10,590 nucleotides of DNA from JBPCIX01 sp051005875. Lineage in GTDB: Bacteria; Actinomycetota; CADDZG01; JAHWKV01. Below the pieces are notes generated by a model. It ran no database searches, was not told where the DNA came from, and saw nothing but the letters and a program-made list of their open reading frames with translations. Positions 1 through 6,453 of this stretch are shown here, one piece after another. The translations under genes were made by a program, and so were the position numbers. Position 1 is the first letter of the stretch. Each line of letters begins with the position of its first letter. Location of the stretch: positions 1-10,590 of the forward strand of contig JBPCIX010000042.1 in the NCBI GenBank assembly GCA_051005875.1, read 5' to 3'.

Positions 1-74
1 CTCTGAGCGGGCGCAGGGCTGGATTCAGCTGATTCCCGGCTTATTGCTGGCCGCCGGAGCGGGCGCCATCTTCG
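1..74 (+). repeat. Left terminal direct repeat (74 bp, identical to 10517-10590)
   Basis: Bases 1-74 match 10517-10590 base for base, in the same orientation. The match runs exactly to both ends of the window. The third, older copy of this segment inside the gene at 7139-8047 differs at several positions, so perfect identity is not explained by gene conservation alone. This is what a circular molecule, or an assembly loop closing on itself, would produce. A recent tandem duplication is the alternative. Confidence 0.85.
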
Positions 75-130
75 TCCTCCATTGGCGCAAGGCGTCGGAT
101 ACTCGGGAAACCACTCCATTCCCCGGCTAA
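1..130 (+). CDS. 3' end of a membrane-protein gene (copy A, partial)
   Basis: This open tail starts in the middle of a gene. The reading frame begins at base 2 and runs to TAA at 128-130. It encodes about 42 residues, including a hydrophobic stretch (IPGLLLAAGAGAIFVLHW) and the end SDTRETTPFPG. It closely matches the C-terminus of the complete gene at 7139-8047. Its first 74 bases are identical to the last 74 bases of the window, so it may simply continue the truncated copy at 10137-10590 if the sequence is circular. The function is unknown; the segment looks like the last transmembrane helix and cytosolic tail of that protein. Confidence 0.7.
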   Translation, partial: SERAQGWIQLIPGLLLAAGAGAIFVLHWRKASDTRETTPFPG

Positions 131-324
131 CTGGCCAGGTAAAAAGAAACGTAATGGCCCATCGGTGCTCCTATTCATACTTGCGGCGCTCAGCTTTCGT
201 AGGCGGTCGGGAGTACCCGAGCGAGAGGTGAAGCCGACACAAACGCCGCGATTGGAGGCGCCTTACGGGGTCTACGCGAGGATTCTACCGGCCCACCGGG
301 GGATGACCTTTCACATGTTGTAAC
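131..324. other. Gap without a recognisable gene
   Basis: Between the end of copy A and the ATPase promoter I see no supported gene. One + strand frame stays open from about 203 to the TAA at 353-355, but it has no start codon and no recognisable sequence. A GGCGCC palindrome lies at 257-262. A 14-base dyad, TTGTAA-CT-TTACAA, lies at 318-331 and overlaps the -35 region of the next promoter, so it could be an operator. Confidence 0.4.
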
Positions 325-353
325 TTTACAAAGTATACCTTTAGAAGTAGCCT
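325..353 (+). promoter_or_regulatory. Putative promoter of the ATPase gene
   Basis: TTTACA (325-330) and TAGCCT (348-353) are separated by exactly 17 bases, a standard sigma-70 type spacing. Transcription would start near 360, just before the ATG at 362, giving an essentially leaderless mRNA. No Shine-Dalgarno sequence is visible before either possible ATG. The dyad at 318-331 overlaps the -35 element. Confidence 0.45.
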
Positions 354-361
354 AAATGCTT

Positions 362-1750
362 ATGGCAATAAAGATGGTCGATCGGGAACATGAAGTCGAG
401 CGTCTTCGGGAGCTGGCTGCGAGCCCCCCTGCCTTCGTGGTACTGCGAGGCCGGAGGCGAGTCGGAAAGACCTTCCTATTGCGCTTTGCCTTAAGCGGCG
501 ACCGGGTGCTGCATCTCCAGGCAGAAGAAAAGCCGGCCAGCCTTCAAATTGAAGCATTCGCCCGAGAGTGCAGCGGGCTGATTCCCGGCGAACCTCCGCT
601 GTCTTTTACGGACTGGCCGGCGGCATTCGAATTCGTAGAGCAGCAGGCCAAGTCCGGAGGACCGATCGTTCTGGTGCTTGATGAATTCCAGTACCTGGCG
701 GCTTCGCAACCGAGCCTTGAATCGGTGATTCAACGATTCTGGGATCGCTGGGAGCGAAGCGGGGTCAAGATCATGGTCGTGCTGTCCGGCAGCGCACTGA
801 GTTTCATGGGGGGCCTGCTCAGTAGTTCGAGACCACTTCATGGGCGCAGCGGTTTCAGGCCGCTGTTGCTTCCCCTGACCTATCGCGAGGCAGCTGAATT
901 CGCTCCTTCCGACAGCTCCCCAGCCGCCTTGATTCAGCGCTTCGCGGTTCTGGGCGGAACCCCGCAGTACCAAAAATGGGCAGGAACCAAGTCTCTCAAA
1001 GAGATCCTGGAAAAGGTGATACTTCCCCCCGACGCTCCCCTTCACAACGAACCCCAGCATTTGATCAGACAGGAATCGGGCATAAGGGAGCCGGGCCCGT
1101 ACTTCGGCGCCCTTGAGGCGGTTGCTTCCGGTTATTCGAAGACGACGGCCGTCGCTGCCCGCCTTGGTATCGGCCAGCAGCTGGCGAGCGGGTTCCTCTC
1201 TAGGCTCGAAGAACTAGGTTACCTGGCCAAAGTGACTCCGCTCGAACCCGGCAATAAGGGGCGGGCTCGCGGTTACTGGAAGGTGAGCGATCCCTACTTC
1301 CGGTTTTGGTTCAGATTCGTGCAACCCAACCGCAGCCGGCTGGCCCGCGGGCGGATCAAGGAAGTGGCGGACGACATCCGCAAGCAACTGCCCACTTTCG
1401 TCGGGCCTATCTTCGAGGACTGTTGCCGAGAATGGGTAGGCCGGTACTCAGAGTTAGGAGCGACACCGCTGCAGATCGGTTCGTGGTGGTCCCGTCGCCA
1501 CGACGTTGAGATAGACGTCACCGGCATCAGCAAGAATGAACACCTCTTGCTGGGCGCCTGCAAGTGGTCTAGATCAAGAACCGGCATGGGCACCCTTCAG
1601 GAGTTGCTCCGAGCGCAGGAACACCTAGGCGCCCGCGCAGCGCACGCCAAATTGCTGATCTTCTCCAGAAGCGGCTTCAGCGAAGAACTACTTAGCCATG
1701 CAAAACCCCCAAGTGTCAGCCTTTTTGCGATAGAAGATTTGTTCAATTGA
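362..1750 (+). CDS. AAA ATPase with DUF234-type C-terminal nuclease-like domain
   Basis: This is a cytosolic ATPase of the archaeal-ATPase/DUF234 family, whose exact role is not established. Numbered from the upstream ATG at 356, the sequence shows Walker A GRRRVGKT at residues 32-39 and Walker B VLVLDE at 105-110. A sensor-like strand IMVVLSGS follows near 140, then the family's RSGFRPLLLPLTYREAAEF segment. A winged-helix-like middle comes next (SGYSKTTAVAARLGI...LEELGYL). The C-terminal third ends in a PD-(D/E)xK-like pattern, EIDV...LLLGACKW, which in many relatives reads GECKW. Length is normal for the family. I prefer the ATG at 362 over 356 because the promoter predicts transcription starting near 360. 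The gene is single and converges on the DUF4349 gene. Relatives are common in archaea and in some bacterial phyla, and are often in accessory regions. Confidence 0.85.
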   Translation: MAIKMVDREHEVERLRELAASPPAFVVLRGRRRVGKTFLLRFALSGDRVLHLQAEEKPASLQIEAFARECSGLIPGEPPLSFTDWPAAFEFVEQQAKSGGPIVLVLDEFQYLAASQPSLESVIQRFWDRWERSGVKIMVVLSGSALSFMGGLLSSSRPLHGRSGFRPLLLPLTYREAAEFAPSDSSPAALIQRFAVLGGTPQYQKWAGTKSLKEILEKVILPPDAPLHNEPQHLIRQESGIREPGPYFGALEAVASGYSKTTAVAARLGIGQQLASGFLSRLEELGYLAKVTPLEPGNKGRARGYWKVSDPYFRFWFRFVQPNRSRLARGRIKEVADDIRKQLPTFVGPIFEDCCREWVGRYSELGATPLQIGSWWSRRHDVEIDVTGISKNEHLLLGACKWSRSRTGMGTLQELLRAQEHLGARAAHAKLLIFSRSGFSEELLSHAKPPSVSLFAIEDLFN

Positions 1751-1776
1751 TCCACCAGCACAAGCAACGCAAAGAG

Positions 1777-1850
1777 AAAATGATTCAATCATGAGAACGC
1801 TGGCGCCAGTCGGCGAGCCGGTGTTTCAGCCAACCCAATCACTTGCTGAG
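1777..1850 (-). pseudogene. Decayed duplicate of the toxin gene's 3' end
   Basis: On the minus strand this stretch repeats the last part of the toxin gene (6649-6721), including the bases just past its stop codon. I count two substitutions and one inserted base across about 74 positions. The insertion puts the read out of frame, so QQVIGLAET is followed by PARRLAPAFS instead of RLADWRRRSHD. No other part of the toxin gene is present. It lies in the 137-base gap between two convergent genes. High identity in a non-functional scrap suggests recent copying or gene conversion. Confidence 0.75.
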
Positions 1851-1887
1851 CTCATGTCCTCGGTCATTATCGGTCTTTGTTTCTTGG

Positions 1888-3123
1888 CTATCGAATGGCC
1901 GCACGCCGCCGGAAGCGCAGGCCGGCCCAGGCGATCGCCAACAGGACCAGAATCGGCAAAAGGATGCCCGCTCCCACGAAGATCGTAGAAATTGTGACCA
2001 GGGCTGCGTCCTGCGCCTTTTCCCAGGCTGCTCCCAACCGGCCTTTGACCGGCCCCGGTTGTTCCGGCGCCGCCTGAGGTTCGTAAAAGAAGACGCTAAG
2101 GGTCGCCAGATCAACCTGGTTCTGGACTGAGGCCCGTTGTGCCTGCGCACTTTCGATTTCGGCGCGTACCTGGGAAAGAGGCGTACTTATCTGCAGGCTG
2201 TCGGAAACCGACCGAGCCTGCTTTAGCAGTTCCAGAAGCTGAAGCTCTCGCGCTTGGGCTGCCCGAATCCGTGCATCGAAATCCACTAGCTGGCCGGAGA
2301 CGTCCGATGAAGAGGTATTCAGCCGGACCGTTTTGCCGAGCCTTTGAAACTCCGTGACGGTTTCATCGAGGTGCGCGGCGGGTACCCGCACGCTCAGCGT
2401 GCCCCGAGACAGGCGGCCCTTCACCTGCTCCACGTTTGAACTGATGATGAACCCCCCGCGCTTGCCGGCGATGGTTTGCGCCCTGGTCCAAGATCTGGAG
2501 AAGTCACCCTTTTTCACGCTAACTTCCATGTCGCCGGTGCGAACGATGCTCGTCCCCGACCCCGCAGCTGGCATCGAGCCCGGAAGGCTGGATGGGGTGG
2601 TCGCCAGGGTAGAGGAAGCCCGGGCAGAGGAACCTCCGCCGCTCCCGCCGCTGCCGCCGTTGCCGCCGCCGTCACCGGCATCCCCAGAAGCGGTCCCTTG
2701 TGACTGAGGGGCTACGGCGCCCCCGCAGACGCCACCGTCGCAACTGCCTTCCGGCGTGGTGAACGGCCGGGTTGGTTGTTTGGACTTGGTTAGTCCCGCA
2801 ACCGCGCCGGGCTCTGTCTCTAGCCCCTGCCGGCCGAGCGGACCGAAGGTATCCGATTCGTCTTCCTGCTGAACTATGACGCCGGCGCCGTAAAAGCTGA
2901 GCAGCACGATGGCTAGGCCCCCGGCTAGAATCCATCTTCGCGGCTGGTGATTGCGTTGCAGGGCGCGGGTGGCCGCCCGCTTGCGAAACGCTGCCCCTAT
3001 TCTTTTCCGGGAAGAATCTTCCGCCGCAGCCAGGGTTCGGCCCGCAACGTCGGGGGGGATCTCGTAAGACAAGGCCTCGGCTTCCAGCGCCCGTTTGATT
3101 TCTTGCTCTGTCACTTCGCCCAT
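1888..3123 (-). CDS. DUF4349 membrane protein, probable partner of the ECF sigma factor
   Basis: About 411 residues. A charged cytosolic N-terminus of about 63 residues is followed by one transmembrane helix (WILAGGLAIVLLSFYGAGVIV). Next come an outer linker with a CDGGVC cysteine pair, a Gly/Ser-rich run, and the DUF4349 domain. That domain begins at IVRTGDMEVSV, continues with TLSVRVPA, a coiled-coil-like RAAQARELQLLELLKQA and LSQVRAEIES, and ends at LATLSVFFYEP. A second C-terminal helix is followed by a basic tail (RFRRRAAIR). The start at 3123 is preferred because AAGG lies 7 bases upstream; a GTG at 3132 would overlap the sigma stop codon. The gene follows the sigma gene directly, so the two should be translated together. 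By position it may act as the anti-sigma factor, with the N-terminus binding sigma, but no HxxxCxxC zinc anti-sigma motif is visible. The domain call is firm; the regulatory role is inferred. Confidence 0.8.
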   Translation of the reverse strand: MGEVTEQEIKRALEAEALSYEIPPDVAGRTLAAAEDSSRKRIGAAFRKRAATRALQRNHQPRRWILAGGLAIVLLSFYGAGVIVQQEDESDTFGPLGRQGLETEPGAVAGLTKSKQPTRPFTTPEGSCDGGVCGGAVAPQSQGTASGDAGDGGGNGGSGGSGGGSSARASSTLATTPSSLPGSMPAAGSGTSIVRTGDMEVSVKKGDFSRSWTRAQTIAGKRGGFIISSNVEQVKGRLSRGTLSVRVPAAHLDETVTEFQRLGKTVRLNTSSSDVSGQLVDFDARIRAAQARELQLLELLKQARSVSDSLQISTPLSQVRAEIESAQAQRASVQNQVDLATLSVFFYEPQAAPEQPGPVKGRLGAAWEKAQDAALVTISTIFVGAGILLPILVLLAIAWAGLRFRRRAAIR

Positions 3124-3128
3124 TGGTC

Positions 3129-3647
3129 TCACCTTTCCGTTCGCGCCGCCAGTACGGATGCATCTTCAGACAAGAGCCGGCGCGCTTGGTGAAGGCGGGA
3201 CTTGATCGTGCCCGTTCGTATTGAAAGCAATTTGCCTGTCTCTGCTTCTGAAAAATCCAGGTAGTAACGAAGAATCACCGGAATCCGCAGGCGGTCGGGC
3301 AGCCTTCGCAGCGCTTCATCCAGAGCGCTTTTGTCGCCATCGAACTCCGCGGAGGTTTCGATCAGACTCGCCTGTTCGCGGCCCATCCGGTCTAACGCGC
3401 TTTGCTCGCGCCGCCTTGATCGAATGCGGTTGAGGCAAAGGTTGATCGAGATCCGGCAAAGCCACGGCCCCAGGTCTGTGGATGCGTCAATTCGCGGCAT
3501 AGCCGCATATGCCCGAAGGAATGTGTCCTGCGCCACATCTTCAGCGGCGACTGGGTCCCGCAGCACCATGCAAGCGGCCCGGTAAACCCTGGGCTGGTAA
3601 GACTCGATCAACGATTCCAACCGCTGCATCGCAACTTGTTGACTCAC
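3129..3647 (-). CDS. ECF-type RNA polymerase sigma factor
   Basis: A 172-residue protein of the extracytoplasmic-function sigma-70 group, which directs RNA polymerase to a small stress regulon. Region 2 spans about residues 13-80, with DPVAAEDVAQDTFLRAY (31-47) and the DNA-melting and -10-reading part LGPWLCRISINLCLNRIRSRRR. Region 4 spans about 107-160, with LRRLPDRLRIPVILRYY and the helix-turn-helix FSEAETGKLLSIRTGTIKSRLHQARR. The length is typical. The GTG start at 3647 is supported by AGGAGG 7 bases upstream. The stop sits just before the DUF4349 start, the usual sigma/anti-sigma arrangement. A TATATA lies 17 bases upstream of the GTG and a TGAACC further back, but their spacing does not make a convincing promoter. 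The gene may also be read through from the propeller gene, 104 bases upstream. Confidence 0.93.
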   Translation of the reverse strand: MSQQVAMQRLESLIESYQPRVYRAACMVLRDPVAAEDVAQDTFLRAYAAMPRIDASTDLGPWLCRISINLCLNRIRSRRREQSALDRMGREQASLIETSAEFDGDKSALDEALRRLPDRLRIPVILRYYLDFSEAETGKLLSIRTGTIKSRLHQARRLLSEDASVLAARTER

Positions 3648-3698
3648 TCCTTAGCCTCCTTACCTATATAAACCCCGCAGACCTGAGAAAGGTTCAAA

Positions 3699-3715
3699 GC
3701 CTTTTTCGGGAAGGC
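3699..3715 (-). terminator. Weak hairpin between propeller and sigma genes
   Basis: On the minus strand GCCTT and AAGGC can pair around a 7-base loop and are followed by only three T residues. It lies downstream of the propeller gene stop (3752). With a 5-base-pair stem and a short T run it would stop transcription poorly at best. Confidence 0.25.
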
Positions 3716-3751
3716 CGGAGGCGCACTAGCACCAGCCACCTCCATCGACTG

Positions 3752-5392
3752 TCAGGACGATGGTTGGGTCCTAGAATTACTTGGTAATTGGGCAGGCTCA
3801 GGATAAGACGCATAACCAGGCCTGTATGCGACCCGCCTCCAATGCTCACCCCCGTCTGAAGTGCGGTAAAGCGCGCCGGTCGTTCTGGCCCAGCCGTGAA
3901 GGTTGTCGATGAATTGAACGCCGTAGCCACCGCCGCCGTCGTCTTCTAATTGCGATGTCCAATTCGTGCCGCCATCGGTGGAGCGAGCTACCGTCCCGAA
4001 CTTTCCCCTGGACATGAAAAGCCGCCCGTTCGCGGTTGCGACGAGATCACCCAGGAATCCGTCCTGGGGAATATTTCCGATCACCTTCCTTGGAGTGGGC
4101 GCATGCCAGGGGGTTTGAGCCACCAGCCTCCAATTCCTGCCTTGATTTGAGGACTGGTAGATTCGGGTTGGCTGATCACTTGTGCTCGGTTGATCTCCGC
4201 ATGCCAGCCAAATCCTGTCGGCGCTGAGGACCGCCAGCGTCCCCTTTACGCCATAAACATAGCAAGGCATGGTGGATTCGTACCAAGAGGCGCCTCCGTC
4301 CCGAGTCAGGTTGAGCCGGCCCTCCTGACCGGCGTCGGTACCAATCGTTGTCGTAGCAAACAGCAGGTTTGGACCGAGGCCAAACAGCTGAGCATCCTGA
4401 AGGGATCCTGTCGGTTGCGACTTGAGCGGCCTCCAATCGCCTCCGCCGACGGGGCTTATGTAGACACTTGGTGGACACTGTCTGTCCTCGCAGGCCCCGG
4501 CGACCGCCCAAACGGCGTCGCCCGCGAATGTTAGAGCTATCACGGAAGCCGGGAGGGCCTCCTCGGCCCACGTTTTGCCGCCATCATGAGTGGACAGGAG
4601 CTTTCGACCGAAGATCCACCCATTGTTTGTGTCGGCGAAGCGCAGGCCTGCGTTGAAGAAATCGTATCGTCCCATTCGCCGATACGAAATCCGGATCGCT
4701 TCTGATGTTGGACTCCAGGTTCGGCCGGAATCTGCGGTGGTCGGCACCTGAACGCTGCAGTGAATTTCCTGTACCTCCTGCCGGTCGTCGCAGTTATACG
4801 CCAGTCCGTAGCCTCTGCTGGAGTCAACGAACCAGCTTTGCTCCGGAAACGCTAGGGAGCCGCTGTCAATGACCGGCCACTCAGGCGCCGGGGGCTTGAG
4901 CTCCGCGGGATGAACACACGTTGAGGCGGACCCCTTTGGGGCCGCTGGGAAGACAATCGTGGTAGGTCTTTTTTTGAGGTTTACATTCCAGACAAGGTGC
5001 GCTTCCCTTCGTATAGGCCGATCTTTCACGACCATCTGCCCGAAGCCAGAACCCGTTGCCGTCAAGGTTGAGAAAACGCACGTTGCCGGCCTGGACCCGG
5101 ATCGGATCACGTAACGGCCTTGCGAGTCCGCCTCCGCCTTTCCAAAAGGTTCCAAGGCGACGAGCGCATGCCTAAGCGGCCGGCCGTCGCCGGTTACCGT
5201 CCCGGTGATCACGATCTCATTACCGGAGGAGTTCCTGGCGTCCCAGGCTATGGACTTCGATTTTGCCGGACTCTTGGAAACCCGACCGGACTCCTCGAAG
5301 CCCCGAAGCTTCGATCCAGCGATCCAGACTGCGCCCAGGCCAAGCAACGCAACGAGAACCGCTCCCAGAAACTTCCCCCTTGCCAGCTTCAC
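3752..5392 (-). CDS. Signal-anchored beta-propeller protein with Asp-box (BNR/YCF48-like) repeats
   Basis: About 546 residues, probably exported and facing outside. A basic start and one hydrophobic segment at residues 9-26 (LGAVLVALLGLGAVWIAG) make a signal peptide or anchor. Residues about 58-140 resemble the carboxypeptidase regulatory-like fold (VITGTVTGDGRPLRHALVAL...DSQGRYVI). The rest carries seven degenerate Asp boxes: TADSGRTW, STHDGGKTW, SPVGGGDW, LTRDGGASW, SSNQGRNW, STDGGTNW and TSDGGEHW. Seven boxes suggest a seven-bladed propeller of the YCF48/BNR type. No sialidase catalytic set (FRIP motif, Arg triad) is evident, so I read it as a binding or scaffold protein. The start is GTG at 5390-5392, with GAG immediately before it, so ribosome binding looks weak; no better start keeps the signal segment. 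It lies 55 bases behind the thioredoxin-like gene and ahead of the sigma gene on the same strand. Confidence 0.82.
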   Translation of the reverse strand: MKLARGKFLGAVLVALLGLGAVWIAGSKLRGFEESGRVSKSPAKSKSIAWDARNSSGNEIVITGTVTGDGRPLRHALVALEPFGKAEADSQGRYVIRSGSRPATCVFSTLTATGSGFGQMVVKDRPIRREAHLVWNVNLKKRPTTIVFPAAPKGSASTCVHPAELKPPAPEWPVIDSGSLAFPEQSWFVDSSRGYGLAYNCDDRQEVQEIHCSVQVPTTADSGRTWSPTSEAIRISYRRMGRYDFFNAGLRFADTNNGWIFGRKLLSTHDGGKTWAEEALPASVIALTFAGDAVWAVAGACEDRQCPPSVYISPVGGGDWRPLKSQPTGSLQDAQLFGLGPNLLFATTTIGTDAGQEGRLNLTRDGGASWYESTMPCYVYGVKGTLAVLSADRIWLACGDQPSTSDQPTRIYQSSNQGRNWRLVAQTPWHAPTPRKVIGNIPQDGFLGDLVATANGRLFMSRGKFGTVARSTDGGTNWTSQLEDDGGGGYGVQFIDNLHGWARTTGALYRTSDGGEHWRRVAYRPGYASYPEPAQLPSNSRTQPSS

Positions 5393-5447
5393 CTCGGCAA
5401 TCTACCCGCAAAAGGGATGGGGTTTCCGTACTGAATGTTGACTCTAG

Positions 5448-5732
5448 TCAGAGATTTGGTGATCCGGGTTGAAGCGGCGGGCTGCCGATGCCGGCTGCTT
5501 GCAGTTGGCCCTTGTCCGGGCCTGCGTTTTGGCAGCAGCCGACCAGGGATCCGTTTACTACGATTGCCGGCAGGGTCTTGATGCCGTAGCGGGCGACCAG
5601 ATCGCTTTTCTGCTGGCTTAAATCGTGCACGGTGACCTCGCAGTCGGGGCAGGCCAACTCATTCACCATCTGAACTGCAGGCTCACAAACCGGGCAACCT
5701 GCTGTGAATACCTCAACCTTTCTTTTTGCCAT
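5448..5732 (-). CDS. Small thioredoxin/glutaredoxin-like protein with three cysteine pairs
   Basis: A 94-residue soluble protein with a thioredoxin-like fold. The first strand is VEVFTAGCPVC, with the redox pair Cys13-Cys16. The cis-proline strand is KTLPAIVVNG, with Pro55. Two further pairs are Cys28-Cys31 (CPDC) and Cys66-Cys67 (vicinal). The last dozen residues are a Pro/Gly tail. The start at 5732 is chosen because AAAGGAGA lies about 8 bases upstream and the protein then opens at the first strand; a longer reading would only extend back through the MerR gene. The gene overlaps the 3' end of MerR by 20 bases, so the two are cotranscribed. By context it should be made when the MerR protein senses its signal. 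It could reduce a disulfide, carry a thiol-bound metal, or trap metal; the sequence does not say which. Confidence 0.85.
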   Translation of the reverse strand: MAKRKVEVFTAGCPVCEPAVQMVNELACPDCEVTVHDLSQQKSDLVARYGIKTLPAIVVNGSLVGCCQNAGPDKGQLQAAGIGSPPLQPGSPNL

Positions 5733-6135
5733 CTTGCTTTCTCCTTTCAGGAATTCGTTTCGCTTCCTCCAGATAGCACCACTCGTTTTTGCTCGCAACG
5801 CTTTCGATCATCGATCTAAGTTCTCCTTTTAACTCCTTGAGTCTGCGGATCTCTTCGCCGGCTTCACCGATGCGGCTTTCCAGAAGGGCAACGGTTCTTC
5901 CGCACGGGCACAGGCCCTTATCTCGTATCTCAAGAAGCTCGGCGATCTCCCGAAGCCGCAGTCCGCACTTCTGGGCCTTGCGAATGAAGCTCAACCGATC
6001 GACCACGTCTTCGGAATAACTCCGGTATCCGGCCGGAGTTCGCTCCGTCGGCCCCAGCATTCCCTTGCGGTCGTAGTAACGAACCGTGTCGGGGGGAACC
6101 TGGGCCTTGCGTGCGACCTTGGCGACAGTGATCAT
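5713..6135 (-). CDS. MerR-family regulator, probable metal or thiol sensor
   Basis: 140 residues, in the usual range for metal-sensing MerR proteins. The winged helix-turn-helix is at the N-terminus, with VAKVARKAQVPPDTVRYYDRKGML followed by GYRSYSEDVVDRLSFIRKAQKCGLRLREI. A long dimer helix follows (about residues 80-113). Cys76 and Cys78 (LCPCGRT) sit just before that helix and Cys120 (EWCYLEE) just after it. This is the layout of the metal site in MerR/ZntR/CueR-type sensors, where ligands from both chains of the dimer meet. Spacing and motif do not match any one metal class well enough to name a metal. The last 20 bases overlap the thioredoxin-like gene. The start codon lies 6 bases beyond the -10 element, so the mRNA should be leaderless. 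The regulator very likely controls its own operon. Confidence 0.9.
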   Translation of the reverse strand: MITVAKVARKAQVPPDTVRYYDRKGMLGPTERTPAGYRSYSEDVVDRLSFIRKAQKCGLRLREIAELLEIRDKGLCPCGRTVALLESRIGEAGEEIRRLKELKGELRSMIESVASKNEWCYLEEAKRIPERRKQDGKKKG

Positions 6136-6141
6136 ATTTTG

Positions 6142-6173
6142 AGTGTAGACCTATGACCATACTCACAGGTCAA
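6142..6173 (-). promoter_or_regulatory. MerR-type promoter and operator of the merR-like/thioredoxin operon
   Basis: Reading the minus strand, the -35 is TTGACC (6168-6173) and the -10 is TACACT (6142-6147), with 20 bases between. MerR-class promoters have such long 19-20 base spacers, which the activated regulator untwists. A perfect dyad covers 6148-6171: half-sites GACCTnTGA and TCAnAGGTC separated by six bases. It fills the spacer and touches the -35, as expected of a MerR operator. Transcription would start at or next to the ATG (6133-6135), giving a leaderless message. I see no divergent gene on the other side, so the operator probably serves this operon alone. Confidence 0.85.
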
Positions 6174-6453
6174 GGAAGAGCCGCTGCGTTGGCGAATACG
6201 CCGTTGAAAATAGGCGCCAGTTCGTGAGGCGCCGGCCGACATGTTGAATTCGTTATTGGATTGCAAATGAGCCGCACTAAAATGATTCGTGCGACTGTGG
6301 GATGGTTTTTCGATTTTGATAGGCGAGCCGCAAGGAAGGCTCTGGGGGTTAGGACAGGCGGATCGGATTCATCGCGATGCGCAAGCCATTTAGGCGCCGC
6401 GGCGTTTTTCTACCGATGGACAACCTTGGCGGGCTGCTTCGAATCCGGCGAAT
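6174..6453. other. 280-base gap with no supported gene
   Basis: No convincing gene on either strand. An 84-codon + strand frame crosses the region but has no ribosome site, no recognisable motif and runs into the antitoxin-like gene. I looked on the minus strand for a helix-turn-helix that might complete the short antitoxin and found none. Three GGCGCC palindromes occur at about 6207, 6223 and 6389. Confidence 0.4.

Noticed and set aside
200..300. A stretch with a tRNA-like D-arm string (GTACCCGAGCGAGAGG)
   Set aside because: No TTCRA T-loop, no acceptor stem pairing and no plausible anticodon arm at the right distances.
203..355. Open + strand frame ending in TAA directly before the ATPase ATG
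   Set aside because: No ATG, GTG or TTG start in frame and no recognisable protein sequence; a stop lies immediately upstream.
1761..5352. Shared 12-mer CAAGCAACGCAA near 1761 and 5341
   Set aside because: Too short and isolated, with different flanks; chance is sufficient.
6174..6453. A hidden helix-turn-helix that would complete the short antitoxin after a frameshift
   Set aside because: I read the minus-strand frames just past the stop and saw no HTH-like pattern.
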